Source: CAXQZM01 sp964228455
Lineage (GTDB): Bacteria > Pseudomonadota > Alphaproteobacteria > UBA7985
Direction of reading: 5' to 3'
Assembly: GCA_964228455.1 (NCBI GenBank)
Contig: CAXQZM010000043.1
Coordinates: forward strand, 34,572-98,571
DNA length: 64,000 nucleotides
Under the pieces are notes generated by a model. The model did no database searches. It was given only the letters and a program-made list of their open reading frames with translations, and was not told where the DNA came from. Positions 51,361-60,624 of this stretch are shown one piece after another (positions within the stretch are counted from its first letter, which is position 1; every line of letters starts with the position of its first letter). The translations under genes and the position numbers were made by a program.

Positions 51361-52383
51361 TTATGGCAGCGTTAAGAGCAAAATGGCTGTTAGCGAAAAG
51401 GCGCCAAAAACGAGTGTAAGGGTTGACGACTTAGACGCAAATTTCTCTTCACCGAACGTGGCAGCAACAGCGGGGTAAACTGATACCATCGGAATGGCTG
51501 CGAGCGCAACACAGGCCCGCGCCGTTTCCCAGTCAAACCCAGGCCCGGAGATCACATATACTGAATACATGGCAATAAGCATGAGCAAAGGATGGCCAAT
51601 TAGTTTTAAAAACATAGTGTATATAACTTGACGATCTGCAGACCAGATATTTGCACCAAACAAGGTACTGCCGATGAAGAAGAGAGCCAGCCCTGCAGCG
51701 GATCTAGAGATGAAGTTCGCAGCTGTTGCAACACCATCTGTCAATGGTAGCAGCCATGGTTGGCTCATGTGGTTGGATATTGAAAGTGTTATGGGGTCAG
51801 GAATTGCGAGCCTTAACAAAGCAACGGCCATCCCCCCAAGAATACTGGCAATTATTGGGTTTTTAACTGACTGAACGAGCAAGCCAGCCACTTGGCCCAA
51901 ATTAATGCTGCTACCATTCTTTAATCCTCGCCAAAGCGCCAACTTCACAGGGACCATCACACATGATTGAACCAGAAACAAAATCGTTAAGGCCTTTGGC
52001 CCTGCGGCTCCAAACGCAGGGGAAGCTATCATCAGTGCAAAGCCAATCATGACGGCATTGGATGTGGAGCTGCCAAACGCTATAGTCATTGCACGTAAAG
52101 ACGAGGCATTTAGGAAATACAATGCAATAAAAAACGAAATGATTGCTATTCCCGCTGTTGCTAGAGCATAACCCAGTATTAATCGAAGGTCTAATATCTG
52201 GCTAAGATCTTGACTGGAAATCAGTGTAAATAGCGATACTGGAATTGCTAATTTAGTGATAAAAACCGCAATCCCATCTGCTGCTGACTTAGGGAAATAG
52301 TTGAGTTTTCTAGAGAAGTAACCCGCTGCTACCAGAAGCAGGAGAGGACTGAGAACCCCTAATACACTAACGAGTTTTTCCAC
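51361..52383 (-). CDS. AEC family transporter (auxin efflux carrier-like)
   Basis: A 340-residue membrane protein with about ten hydrophobic segments in two inverted halves, matching the AEC family (KLVSVLGVLSPLLLLVAAGY at the start; SSTSNAVMIGFALMIASPAF in the middle). Bacterial members move dicarboxylates such as malonate or malate. The start is GTG at 52383, with AGGAGG 7 bases upstream. It is convergent with galD, so it is not part of that operon, though it could move an aromatic-pathway acid. The 151 bases before it hold no recognised signal. Confidence 0.8.
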   Translation of the reverse strand: MEKLVSVLGVLSPLLLLVAAGYFSRKLNYFPKSAADGIAVFITKLAIPVSLFTLISSQDLSQILDLRLILGYALATAGIAIISFFIALYFLNASSLRAMTIAFGSSTSNAVMIGFALMIASPAFGAAGPKALTILFLVQSCVMVPVKLALWRGLKNGSSINLGQVAGLLVQSVKNPIIASILGGMAVALLRLAIPDPITLSISNHMSQPWLLPLTDGVATAANFISRSAAGLALFFIGSTLFGANIWSADRQVIYTMFLKLIGHPLLMLIAMYSVYVISGPGFDWETARACVALAAIPMVSVYPAVAATFGEEKFASKSSTLTLVFGAFSLTAILLLTLP

Positions 52384-52534
52384 TTTCTGCCTCCTTTGTG
52401 AATTCTACAAAAACCGTGTTCACTAGGCAGATACCATCAGCATGCCATATCTAGGTATTACAAGGTGAGTTGTTGAAGAGGTCTATTGTTTCCCCAGCAT
52501 TCTAGGTTGTGTCGAACATCGTAAATTTAGTCCA

Positions 52535-53374
52535 TTAAGCTGGTTTCACGCCGCCATCACGAATGAATAGCCACTCATGGTTTGGATCGTTTGTGAATCT
52601 CCATTTGCGCATCGGGCCTGCCATGACATTCAAATAGTAGAGTTCGTATCCATAAGGTGCTGCGCAGGGGTGGTAGCCTTCTGGTACCAGCACGACATCC
52701 CGATTATGAAATGCAATATTTTCATCAAGGCTTAGATCATCGTTGTATACCCGCTGGTAGCCGTATCCTTGGGGCGGATTAAGCCGATGATAATATGTTT
52801 CTTCCAAATAAGTTTCTGATGGAAAGTTGTCATCATCATGTTTGTGTGGGGGGTATGATGACCAGTTGCCCTGTGGGGTCCAAACTTCAGTTACAAGCAA
52901 GCTATCTGCGATGTCTGTCTCTTCCATTGCGATTGCATTAACGTATCTGGTGTTTGATCCAGTGCCGCGTGCTTCCATTGGCTCGGCAGTTGGATTAATT
53001 ATTTGCACTGATCGACCTGGTGAACCAGGGGCCTTACACACTGCCAATTCAAGCTCGGTGACAGCATTAATCTGCCAAGAAGATTGGAAGGGAACATAAA
53101 CACCATGAGCTTTTTCTCTACTGAAAATATCCATCCGGCCGCCAATCTCACCCAAGTCTTCACCCCCAGAAATTACACGCATTTTACCAGTCACAATTAT
53201 CAGCAGGTGCTCATGATCAGACGTTTCTTGTGAAATTGTCTCTCCCGCAGAAAGCCGGTAGACATCGAAGCCAACGTAGCTCCAATTTGGGCAGCGCTCA
53301 TTGACTTTGGTTGGTTCAATGTTCTGGATGAGGCCGCTTTGGCCTGTTGGTTTGAGATGAAGTTGGCTGCTCAT
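52535..53374 (-). CDS. iolB: 5-deoxy-glucuronate isomerase
   Basis: A 279-residue bicupin IolB protein. WSYVGFDVYRLSAGET, the metal-site region SYPPHKHDDDNFPSETYLEE and the stretch FHNRDVVLVPEGYHPCAAPY are characteristic. It isomerises 5-deoxy-glucuronate to 5-dehydro-2-deoxy-gluconate in inositol catabolism. It is the last gene of the minus-strand unit SBP-permease-ATPase-iolB and has GGGGGG just before the ATG at 53374. iolC, iolJ and iolA are not in the window. Confidence 0.95.
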   Translation of the reverse strand: MSSQLHLKPTGQSGLIQNIEPTKVNERCPNWSYVGFDVYRLSAGETISQETSDHEHLLIIVTGKMRVISGGEDLGEIGGRMDIFSREKAHGVYVPFQSSWQINAVTELELAVCKAPGSPGRSVQIINPTAEPMEARGTGSNTRYVNAIAMEETDIADSLLVTEVWTPQGNWSSYPPHKHDDDNFPSETYLEETYYHRLNPPQGYGYQRVYNDDLSLDENIAFHNRDVVLVPEGYHPCAAPYGYELYYLNVMAGPMRKWRFTNDPNHEWLFIRDGGVKPA

Positions 53375-53379
53375 CCCCC

Positions 53380-54147
53380 CTATTCCTTAAACTCCTCTTC
53401 TAGCTCTGCCAGTTCTGCACCGCCTGCCATTAGGGCCCGAATATTGTCCAAATCAATATCTTGGCGTGACCCATACTCGAGAATTCTCCCGCGGTTAAGG
53501 AAAGCAAATCGATCCCCAATAAGTTTTGCGTGGAGGTCATTATGAGTAATAAATACTATCGCTAGATCGCCACGATCTTTGACTTTCTTGATGGTACGCA
53601 AAACTTCTAGCTGCTGCTTTTGGCCCAAAGCAGAAGTCGGCTCATCCAAGATCAGAATTTTGGCACCAAAGTATATCGCGCGGGCAATCGCAAGTGTTTG
53701 TCTCTGGCCGCCGGACATTGTCCCAATAGGCTGACTAGGGTCGGCGACATCAATACCAATTTTAGCCATTTCTGCTCTGGTGATGGCATCCATAGACTTG
53801 AAATCCAGGAAGCCCAAGTTTGTCATTTCCCGTCCTAAGAAGAAGTTTCGCGTGACGGACATAAGGGGTTGCAAAGCCAAGTCCTGGTATACGACGCCGA
53901 TACCGGCGCTCGCCGCATCTCTTGGAGAGCTGAAATTAACCTGCTTACCGTCAATGAAGATTTCGCCTTCGCTTGGTTTATGGACACCCGCGAGGGTTTT
54001 AATCAACGTGGACTTTCCAGCTCCGTTATCACCAAGGAGGGCTGTTACTTCGCCTTTCATCACCTCAAATGACACATCTTTCAGAGCAATTATATTGCCA
54101 AAGAATTTTGATACGCCTCGTATTTCAATGGTTGCTGATTGGTTCAT
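53380..54147 (-). CDS. Sugar (inositol) ABC transporter ATP-binding protein
   Basis: A 255-residue single-domain ATPase of the CUT2 type. Walker A is GDNGAGKSTLIKTLAG, the signature is MSGGQRQTLAIARA and Walker B is ILILDEPTSALG. Most CUT2 ATPases have two fused domains (about 500 residues); single-domain forms occur in alphaproteobacterial inositol systems. It is flanked by its permease (4-base gap) and iolB (5-base gap), so the cargo is probably myo-inositol. Confidence 0.88.
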   Translation of the reverse strand: MNQSATIEIRGVSKFFGNIIALKDVSFEVMKGEVTALLGDNGAGKSTLIKTLAGVHKPSEGEIFIDGKQVNFSSPRDAASAGIGVVYQDLALQPLMSVTRNFFLGREMTNLGFLDFKSMDAITRAEMAKIGIDVADPSQPIGTMSGGQRQTLAIARAIYFGAKILILDEPTSALGQKQQLEVLRTIKKVKDRGDLAIVFITHNDLHAKLIGDRFAFLNRGRILEYGSRQDIDLDNIRALMAGGAELAELEEEFKE

Positions 54148-54151
54148 GATT

Positions 54152-55273
54152 TTATCCTTTCACAACACGGTCGCGGATAAACTGGTTTAGCAGCGCAGCA
54201 CCCAGTAGCATCATTCCAACAATTACTCGAAACATGTTGTTGTCGATAAGAGGCACAAATCGAATACCGATCTGCACAATGGAGAAAATCAGAGCGCCTA
54301 ATATTGCCCCAATAACAGTCCCGTATCCACCGGTGAGAGCTGAGCCACCTATCACGGCAGCCGCAATAGCGTGCAGTTCGCGGAAATCGCCAGCAAGTGG
54401 GTCAGACACTCCAGAAGATAGAACGAAGATGATACCTAAAAATCCGGACAGAACAGCAGACATCATAAAAAGGCCAACTTTGACGCGGGAAACAGGCACG
54501 CCTACAGCGCGTGCTGCGACTGGATCACCGCCCGAAGCGAATATCCAGTTGCCAACTTTAGAAAAGTTCAGGACGTAAATTGCTACCAGTGCAACAATTA
54601 CAAAATAGTAAACCTCAGCATTTAAGAAAAGCCAGCTAACTTCTATGCCAAAAAAACCATCTTTGAATGCGAAGACATCATCAATCCATGTTGGGTCCGG
54701 CAGCTCAACGACGGCTCCATCTTGAAGGACTTTGGACTCCTCAAGCTGCTTCTTAATGTCAAGGCGCGAAGTGTCATGCACTCTGAATGCGAGATAGTTA
54801 GCAAAGCCTCTGTTCGCAAACCAAAAGCCGAGGGTTACGATAAAACTTGGCAATCCAGTTGTTACAACCAGTAGTCCTGTGGCCGCCCCAACGGCCAGCA
54901 TTAGTCCAATTGTTACCAGAATAGCTAATGGAAGGGGCACTCCCGCAAGAACCATCATGGCAAGTGTGTGACCGCCTAATGCAACATTAGCTCCAATCGA
55001 TAGGTCAAATTCTCCAGATATCATGAGAAGCGCCGCAGCGATGCCAATTATCCCAATGTACGCTGTTAACTCTACCCAAGCCTGAACGCCCACTGGGCTT
55101 TGCCACATGTCAAAAAACGTATTTTTGTGACCTGCGGCTACATTGATAGGGCCTGTTAATAACATATAGGCAACAACAACAATTATTAGTCCAAAAATTG
55201 ATCCCAACTCAGGGCGTCGCAGTAGGCCCTCTACAAAACCAACTTTTCGGATACGCTCATCTACTTGAGCCAT
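54152..55273 (-). CDS. Sugar (inositol) ABC transporter permease
   Basis: A 373-residue CUT2-type permease with about ten membrane segments. ISGEFDLSIGANVALGGHT and ALTGGYGTVIGAILGALIFS are typical of RbsC-like permeases. A hydrophilic stretch of about 60 residues (VHDTSRLDIKKQLEESKVL and on) interrupts the middle, lengthening it compared with RbsC (about 320). It lies after a terminator following the binding-protein gene and is tightly linked to the ATPase gene. Confidence 0.88.
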   Translation of the reverse strand: MAQVDERIRKVGFVEGLLRRPELGSIFGLIIVVVAYMLLTGPINVAAGHKNTFFDMWQSPVGVQAWVELTAYIGIIGIAAALLMISGEFDLSIGANVALGGHTLAMMVLAGVPLPLAILVTIGLMLAVGAATGLLVVTTGLPSFIVTLGFWFANRGFANYLAFRVHDTSRLDIKKQLEESKVLQDGAVVELPDPTWIDDVFAFKDGFFGIEVSWLFLNAEVYYFVIVALVAIYVLNFSKVGNWIFASGGDPVAARAVGVPVSRVKVGLFMMSAVLSGFLGIIFVLSSGVSDPLAGDFRELHAIAAAVIGGSALTGGYGTVIGAILGALIFSIVQIGIRFVPLIDNNMFRVIVGMMLLGAALLNQFIRDRVVKG

Positions 55274-55383
55274 GGCATTTCCCTCTCACAAAAAAGCTCT
55301 TTCAATTTAAACAAAATGAAAGAACTCTGTTCAATCGCGATAGTATGTGATTTGAACTCTAAACAGAAGAGTCCCGCGATATA

Positions 55384-55412
55384 AATAAAAAGGGGCGGGA
55401 CAAGCCCGCCCC
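55384..55412 (-). terminator. Hairpin terminator after the inositol binding-protein gene
   Basis: On the minus strand, GGGGCGGG/CCCGCCCC forms an 8-bp perfect stem with a 5-base loop, followed by TTTTTATTTAT. It lies 37 bases after the binding-protein stop and 110 bases before the permease start, so it should lower permease transcription relative to the binding protein. Confidence 0.85.
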
Positions 55413-55422
55413 CAATGAAGGC

Positions 55423-55440
55423 GTATCTGTGTTCAGATAC
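55423..55440 (-). other. Second hairpin between binding-protein stop and terminator
   Basis: GTATCTG and CAGATAC form a perfect 7-bp inverted repeat with a 4-base loop, 8 bases after the binding-protein stop. Without a T-run it is more likely an mRNA 3'-end stabiliser than a terminator. Confidence 0.5.
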
Positions 55441-55448
55441 TATTTATC

Positions 55449-56375
55449 TTAGCGCTCAACGCCTGCGAGTGCTTGAACTTGCTCAACGTTAGCCAAGGTA
55501 ACAAAACCAGGACCAGAGTTGATAGAGTTCCCTGGCAGAGTTCCGTTGCGGTGGTTCAGGTGAAGAACAACAACAGGCATGTAACCTTGCAGGAACTGCT
55601 GCTGGTCAATTGCGTAAGCAACTGTTCCGTTGATCACACCTTGCACGATTGCAGGCGATAGATCGAAACAGCCAACTACGACATCACCAGCCATACCAAG
55701 CTCTTCAACTGCTGCAATTGTAGGGTCGCAACCAGTTGGGCCTACAGACATAATAGCGCCTGTACCTGGGTTTGAGGTCATGTACGCAGATACTGTGTTT
55801 TTGATATCGTTAAAGTCTTTAGAAACTTCAACCATGTTCAGATCTTCGCCGAGGCCGTCAGCAAATCCTTGGCAACGATCAAGCAATGCAGTGTTGAAAG
55901 GCTCATGGTTGAAGCAAACGCCACCAGAACCACCGAGAGAAGCAGACTTTTGTCCACCACCGAGGCCTGCATCATATTCAGGCTGACCAACGTGCATAAA
56001 TGCGCCAAGTTCTTTTGAAACATCAGAGCCAGAGTTGATGGAAATAACAGGAATGCCCGCAGCAGCTGCAGCGGCGATAGGGCCACCTAAGATGCTGGCG
56101 TCAGGAATAGATACAACCAGGCCATCTGGCATTTGTGCTGCAGATGATTCGATTAAAGAGGCCATTTCATTCAGATCGCCAGTTGATGGGTTGCGGTACG
56201 TTACATTCGCGCCAGTGTCAGCAGCAGCTGCTTCGACACCATTTCGAACGACACCCCAGAATCCGTCGGCATCAGAACCGTGCGTAACTACGATGATGTT
56301 GGCCGCGTGGCCGTCAGCGAACGAAGAGCCCGCCATAGCTGTCATTGCGACAGCAACGCTAAGAAGTTTCTTCAT
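55449..56375 (-). CDS. Sugar (inositol) ABC transporter substrate-binding protein
   Basis: A 308-residue periplasmic binding protein of the Peripla_BP_4/RbsB class. The signal peptide (KKLLSVAVAMTAMAGSSFA) is followed by NIIVVTHGSDADGFWGVVRN, the first ligand-binding strand and loop. Cys residues in GGVCFNHEPF, LLDRCQGFAD and TGCDPTIAAV may form disulfides. GGGAGG lies 5 bases before the chosen ATG at 56375; ATG at 56378 is also possible. Its genomic place between iolB and iolD makes inositol the likely ligand. It is transcribed divergently from iolD. Confidence 0.88.
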   Translation of the reverse strand: MKKLLSVAVAMTAMAGSSFADGHAANIIVVTHGSDADGFWGVVRNGVEAAAADTGANVTYRNPSTGDLNEMASLIESSAAQMPDGLVVSIPDASILGGPIAAAAAAGIPVISINSGSDVSKELGAFMHVGQPEYDAGLGGGQKSASLGGSGGVCFNHEPFNTALLDRCQGFADGLGEDLNMVEVSKDFNDIKNTVSAYMTSNPGTGAIMSVGPTGCDPTIAAVEELGMAGDVVVGCFDLSPAIVQGVINGTVAYAIDQQQFLQGYMPVVVLHLNHRNGTLPGNSINSGPGFVTLANVEQVQALAGVER

Positions 56376-56411
56376 CATTTCCTCCCTGAAGAATATTTGA
56401 GTTTGCTCCAT

Positions 56412-56423
56412 CTCCATATGGAG
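56412..56423. promoter_or_regulatory. Palindrome CTCCATATGGAG
   Basis: A perfect 12-bp palindrome 37 bases upstream of the binding-protein start, in the divergent control region. It may be an operator; its regulator is unknown. Confidence 0.35.
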
Positions 56424-56449
56424 CTAGCTTTCGACAATTAGCCTAAGCC

Positions 56450-56468
56450 TTGGTGCACACTGCACCAA
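56450..56468. promoter_or_regulatory. 19-bp operator-like inverted repeat between inositol operons
   Basis: TTGGTGCA, a 3-base spacer and TGCACCAA form a perfect 8-bp inverted repeat near the middle of the divergent region between the importer and iolD. Its size and position fit a dimeric repressor site controlling both directions; the RpiR-type regulator at 60625 is one candidate. Confidence 0.5.
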
Positions 56469-56510
56469 TCAGCCTACGAGTCAAGAAAAACGAATAAAAA
56501 ATTCTGATCG

Positions 56511-56525
56511 TTCTTTAAAAAAGAA
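56511..56525. promoter_or_regulatory. AT-rich inverted repeat upstream of iolD
   Basis: TTCTTT, AAA, AAAGAA form a perfect 6-bp inverted repeat 44 bases before the iolD GTG. The 10-mer AAGAATATTT that overlaps its right arm (56521-56530) recurs at 56389-56398 near the other promoter. It may be a protein site or simply AT-rich promoter DNA. Confidence 0.3.
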
Positions 56526-56569
56526 TATTTATTTCGTCTCATGCGTCACCTACAGGAGGGTATATTAAA

Positions 56570-58453
56570 GTGGAGATTGCTCACATGAACGTGGAACGCT
56601 TAACAACTGCGCAGGCGCTGGTGAAGTGGATGTGTGCTCAACAGGTGGCAACACCCAGCGGCACAAAACCTTTATTCCCAGCGGTTTTTGGTATTTTTGG
56701 ACATGGAAACGTTACTTGCCTTGCTGAGGCCTTGGAGCGAGTGCAAGACCGGTTGCCTACCTTTAGGGGGCAAAATGAGCAGTCCATGGCTCTGGCGGGC
56801 ATAGCTTACGCGAGAGCGCGGCGCGGTGAGCAAATTTGTGTAGCAACTTCTTCAGTAGGTCCAGGCGCCACTAACATGGTGACAGCAGCCGGAGTCGCCA
56901 TGGCTAACCGATTGCCTCTTTTGATTTTGAGTGGAGATACTTTTCAAAATCGTCGACCAGACCCGGTTTTGCAACAAGTGGAGAATTTCGGCGATCCGAC
57001 CATAACGGTAAACGACTGTTTTAAGCCTGTTGTGCGGTATTGGGATCGCATATCGCACCCTGAACAATTGTTGTCGATGTTACCTCAGGCTGTACAAACG
57101 ATGTTGAATCCCGAGAGCCGTGGCCCAGCTTTTCTCGCAATGCCCCAAGACATTCAGGCCCAAGCACATGACTTTCCAAGTAGTTTTTTCAAAACAAAAG
57201 TATGGCGTATACCCAGAGACCGCGCTGATGAATTAGCGGTTGCTAATGCAGCAGCCTTGTTAAAGAAAGCAAAAAGACCGCTTATAATTGCGGGCGGCGG
57301 AGTGCTTTTTTCTCGTGCAGAAGAGCTTCTTAACGATTTTGCCAGCCGCCGTGGCATACCCGTGGCGGAGACTACGGCAGGTAAGAGCTCAGTGCTAGAT
57401 ACCCACGACCACGGGGTGGGCCTCACAGGTCCAACGGGAAGCAGTGCCGCAAATGCTCTTGCTGCCGATGCAGATGTTGTTTTAGTCATCGGCTCTCGAT
57501 TGCAGGACTTTACCACCGGATCATGGTCTTGCTTCAAAGACCAGGGCGTCAAGTTTATTTCAATTAATACCGCATCATGGGACGCACATAAGCATGGGGC
57601 TTTAGCACTCGTTGGTGATGCGAAAGCTACTCTTAGCGAGCTAGACAAGATTTTGGGGGACTGGAAATCACCTGGCACACGTATGACACAGGCGCTGGCC
57701 GAAATGGAAACTTGGAGAAATTATTTGGCTGAGCGTCGCACCCCAACAAATGATATTCCCCGCTACAGTGAAGTCGTTGGTGCGATTTGGGAAGAGGCTA
57801 CGCCGCAGGATCGCGTCCTTACCGCAGCTGGCGGTTTGCCGGGTGAGTTAAATAAAGGATGGCTTGCTAAGTCACATGGTTCCTACGACGTTGAGTATGG
57901 TTTTTCATGTATGGGTTATGAAACCGCAGGTGGTTGGGGGGCCGCGATGGCTAAGTCAGAAGACTCTGATGGCGGAGACCTAATCGTTTTTGTTGGCGAC
58001 GGCTCATATATGATGATGAACTCAGATATTTACTCATCAGTTCTAAGCGGCCACAAGATGATTGTCGTTGTTTGTGATAACGGGGGGTATGCTGTAATTA
58101 ATCGTCTCCAAAATTTCAAAGGCGGAGCAAGTTTTAACAACCTCATCAAGGACTGTAAGTTAGGAAATGACGTTGAGCCGTTCATGCCGAATTTTGCCGA
58201 CCATGCGGCTTCAATGGGGGCTATTTCTTATGATGTTAACACCGTCGCAGAGTTAAAAGAAGCCTTTGAAAAAGCACGAACAGCAACCCGCACGGTCGTG
58301 ATATCTACCCGCGTGCAATCGCATGATTGGACAGGTGGCGATAGTTGGTGGGATGTTGGGGTTCCTGAGGTGAGCCCAAGACAAGAAGTTTTGGACGCGA
58401 AGGCTGAGCACGAAGCAAACCGCATAGCGCATCAAAGGACAGATTTGGTATGA
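56570..58453 (+). CDS. iolD: 3D-(3,5/4)-trihydroxycyclohexane-1,2-dione hydrolase
   Basis: A 627-residue thiamine-diphosphate enzyme. The N-terminal domain has FGIFGHGNVTCLAEALE and RGQNEQSMALAGIAYAR (catalytic Glu). A central domain with KKAKRPLIIAGGGVLFSRA follows, and the C-terminal ThDP motif is GDGSYMMMNSD with the Asn of VCDNGGYAVINRLQ. It opens the cyclohexanedione ring to 5-deoxy-glucuronate, the IolB substrate. The start is GTG at 56570, 9 bases after AGGAGGG; the ATG at 56585 is too far from that site. It overlaps iolE by 4 bases. Confidence 0.95.
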   Translation: MEIAHMNVERLTTAQALVKWMCAQQVATPSGTKPLFPAVFGIFGHGNVTCLAEALERVQDRLPTFRGQNEQSMALAGIAYARARRGEQICVATSSVGPGATNMVTAAGVAMANRLPLLILSGDTFQNRRPDPVLQQVENFGDPTITVNDCFKPVVRYWDRISHPEQLLSMLPQAVQTMLNPESRGPAFLAMPQDIQAQAHDFPSSFFKTKVWRIPRDRADELAVANAAALLKKAKRPLIIAGGGVLFSRAEELLNDFASRRGIPVAETTAGKSSVLDTHDHGVGLTGPTGSSAANALAADADVVLVIGSRLQDFTTGSWSCFKDQGVKFISINTASWDAHKHGALALVGDAKATLSELDKILGDWKSPGTRMTQALAEMETWRNYLAERRTPTNDIPRYSEVVGAIWEEATPQDRVLTAAGGLPGELNKGWLAKSHGSYDVEYGFSCMGYETAGGWGAAMAKSEDSDGGDLIVFVGDGSYMMMNSDIYSSVLSGHKMIVVVCDNGGYAVINRLQNFKGGASFNNLIKDCKLGNDVEPFMPNFADHAASMGAISYDVNTVAELKEAFEKARTATRTVVISTRVQSHDWTGGDSWWDVGVPEVSPRQEVLDAKAEHEANRIAHQRTDLV

Positions 58454-59352
58454 TAAAAGTCGGTATCTCACCCATTTGCTGGCAGAACGATGACCTGCCT
58501 GATCTCACCTCTGATTTTACTATGGAGCAGGCCCTGCAAGAAGCGCGAGAAATTGGATACATTGGCGTTGAGCGCGGTCAGCGGATGCCACAAGACACAC
58601 AGAGCCTTGGCGCATACCTCGACAAATATGATATAGCTCTTTGCGGTGGCTGGTGCTCAGGGTCACTTCTAGATCATGATGCGGTATCAGAGCGCCCTAT
58701 CGTTCAAATGCAAGTTGATCAGTTTATTGAATTGCAGGCTCCTTGCATTGTTTATGCTGAATGCTCAAACACGATTCAAAGCAAAGTAGGCGTCCCCCTC
58801 TCTACTCGACCAAAGCTTAGCCGCGATGAAATTAAATCATATGCAAAGCGTCTCTCTGAATTGGCTAAGTGGATGGCGGACAAAGGAATGCCGCTGGCAT
58901 ATCATCATCACATGGGCACAATTATAGAGTCAGAAGAGGACGTGAACTGGTTGATGGAGTTTTCATCACGAGAGGTGCGACTTTGCTTTGATACGGGCCA
59001 TCTACTCTTTGCTGACGGAGATGTGCTTGCAACTTTAGATAGGTGGGGTGATCGTGTGCATCATGTTCACTTTAAAGATATTCGTCCTAACGTCGTTTCT
59101 AATATACGTGAGAACAACTTAGCGTTTCTTGATGCTGTAGTAGCGGGCGCATTCACAGTTCCCGGTGATGGATGTATCGATTTTCAAGCCGTAGCAAATC
59201 AGCTTAAGGCTATGAGCTACAGTGGTTGGATCGTCGTTGAGGCAGAGCAGGACCCAAAAAAAGCTCCCCCAAAAGAATACTCGACTAAAGGCTTTGAACA
59301 CATTTTAGAAGTGTGCGCCAACTCAGAATTGGAGATCAGTAATGAAGCGTGA
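58450..59352 (+). CDS. iolE: myo-inosose-2 dehydratase
   Basis: A 300-residue xylose-isomerase-like TIM-barrel protein. IKVGISPICWQNDDLPDL is the IolE opening; AYHHHMGTIIESEEDVNWLM, LCFDTGHLLFADGD and VHHVHFKDIRPNVV supply the metal-binding His, Asp and Glu residues. It dehydrates 2-keto-myo-inositol to the dione used by IolD. ATGA joins it to iolD, and its end overlaps the following dehydrogenase by 11 bases, so the three are co-translated. Confidence 0.95.
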   Translation: MIKVGISPICWQNDDLPDLTSDFTMEQALQEAREIGYIGVERGQRMPQDTQSLGAYLDKYDIALCGGWCSGSLLDHDAVSERPIVQMQVDQFIELQAPCIVYAECSNTIQSKVGVPLSTRPKLSRDEIKSYAKRLSELAKWMADKGMPLAYHHHMGTIIESEEDVNWLMEFSSREVRLCFDTGHLLFADGDVLATLDRWGDRVHHVHFKDIRPNVVSNIRENNLAFLDAVVAGAFTVPGDGCIDFQAVANQLKAMSYSGWIVVEAEQDPKKAPPKEYSTKGFEHILEVCANSELEISNEA

Positions 59353-60514
59353 TTTAAGAATTGATAACCAGCCTGAAAATCGACTTGGAGTTAAAAAACT
59401 ACGGGTGGGTGTGCTTGGCATGGGGTTTATGGGTGGAACCCATACGCAGGCCTGGACTCGAGGCAAATCAGTTTTCAATTGGCCCGTAGATATCGAGTTA
59501 GCGGCACTCTTTGATATGTCTGAGGATTCATGTGCTTTAAATGGGCCGCGATATGGCTTTGAGCGAACAACAATGGATTGGAGAGAAGTCTGCGGAGCAA
59601 CTGACATCGATGTCGTATCAATTTGCACGCCAAACTTTGCCCATAAAGATATGGCCGTGATGGCAGCTGAGTCGGGGAAGCATATTTGGTGTGAGAAGCC
59701 GATGGCAACCTCATTAGAAGACGCAAAGATTATGGTTGATGCGGCCAAAGCAAATGGTGTGAAAACTATGCTGGGGTATAATTACATGAAGTCACCCTCG
59801 TTGCTCGCCATAAAAAAACTCATAGAAGACGGTGTAATTGGAGAGATTGTGCACTTTAATGGGGTCTATCAAGAAGATTTCATGTGCGATCAATCAGCAC
59901 CTCACTCGTGGAGGCTCACTAAAAAAGGTGGTGGTAAGGGCGCACTTGGAGATATGGGCTCTCACCAGGTTTCAATGGCTATTTGGCTTTGTGGTCCGCT
60001 CAAAGAAGTCGCTGCGCGACTGCAGACGGTTCACCAGCATCGGCCGGATGCCGAGACTGGTGAGATGAAGGAAGTTGAAACCGATGATCAATATTCGGCA
60101 ATTGGGACTTTCCAAAACGGCGCTATGTTTACCATGCACACATCTTGGCTTGGGCAAGGTCATAAAATGAACTTAGGCTTTGAGGTGACTGGAACTAAGG
60201 GCGCGATTAAGTTTGATCAAGAAAGAATGGGAGAGTTTCAACTATTTGAACAGGATGGCAACTCCGAGATGCGCACCAATGGATTTAAGCAGGTTTTCAT
60301 TGGCCCATGGCACAGTCCTTTTGGTAATTTTTGCCCCGCGCCTGGTCATCACGTTGGGTTTAATGAAATGAAAATTATCGAAGCTGGAGACTTTGTTCGT
60401 GCTATTCTAGAAGATGGCGAATGCTATCCAGATTTCCAGAAAGGTTTGGAGTTCGAAAGTGCTCTTCAGGCGATTCAAGACGCCTCAGAAGTACGTGCGT
60501 GGGTAGATGTATAA
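59342..60514 (+). CDS. Gfo/Idh/MocA family oxidoreductase (inositol-linked)
   Basis: A 390-residue NAD(P)-dependent dehydrogenase. The Rossmann loop is VGVLGMGFMGGTHTQAW (residues about 22-38), the EKP motif is CEKPMATS and the catalytic-region His is in GDMGSHQVSMAIW. It is longer than IolG (about 330) and belongs to a different subgroup. It could oxidise scyllo-inositol or another inositol isomer, or a derived sugar; the substrate is inference from its position after iolE. The 11-base overlap with iolE ties expression together. Confidence 0.82.
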   Translation: MKRDLRIDNQPENRLGVKKLRVGVLGMGFMGGTHTQAWTRGKSVFNWPVDIELAALFDMSEDSCALNGPRYGFERTTMDWREVCGATDIDVVSICTPNFAHKDMAVMAAESGKHIWCEKPMATSLEDAKIMVDAAKANGVKTMLGYNYMKSPSLLAIKKLIEDGVIGEIVHFNGVYQEDFMCDQSAPHSWRLTKKGGGKGALGDMGSHQVSMAIWLCGPLKEVAARLQTVHQHRPDAETGEMKEVETDDQYSAIGTFQNGAMFTMHTSWLGQGHKMNLGFEVTGTKGAIKFDQERMGEFQLFEQDGNSEMRTNGFKQVFIGPWHSPFGNFCPAPGHHVGFNEMKIIEAGDFVRAILEDGECYPDFQKGLEFESALQAIQDASEVRAWVDV

Positions 60515-60624
60515 GAGATGTCTTTTCCCTGGATTATCCTAAAGATTAAACAAGACCACAACATGGGGTCAAAACGCTTTGGCTTCATTATTGCCAGGTC
60601 CAACGTACGGATTCTTTAGTTCAT

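Noticed and set aside
57154..57678. 174-residue antisense frame inside iolD
   Set aside because: It lies wholly within a certain gene on the opposite strand and encodes low-complexity, Ser/Arg/Ala-rich sequence typical of shadow frames.
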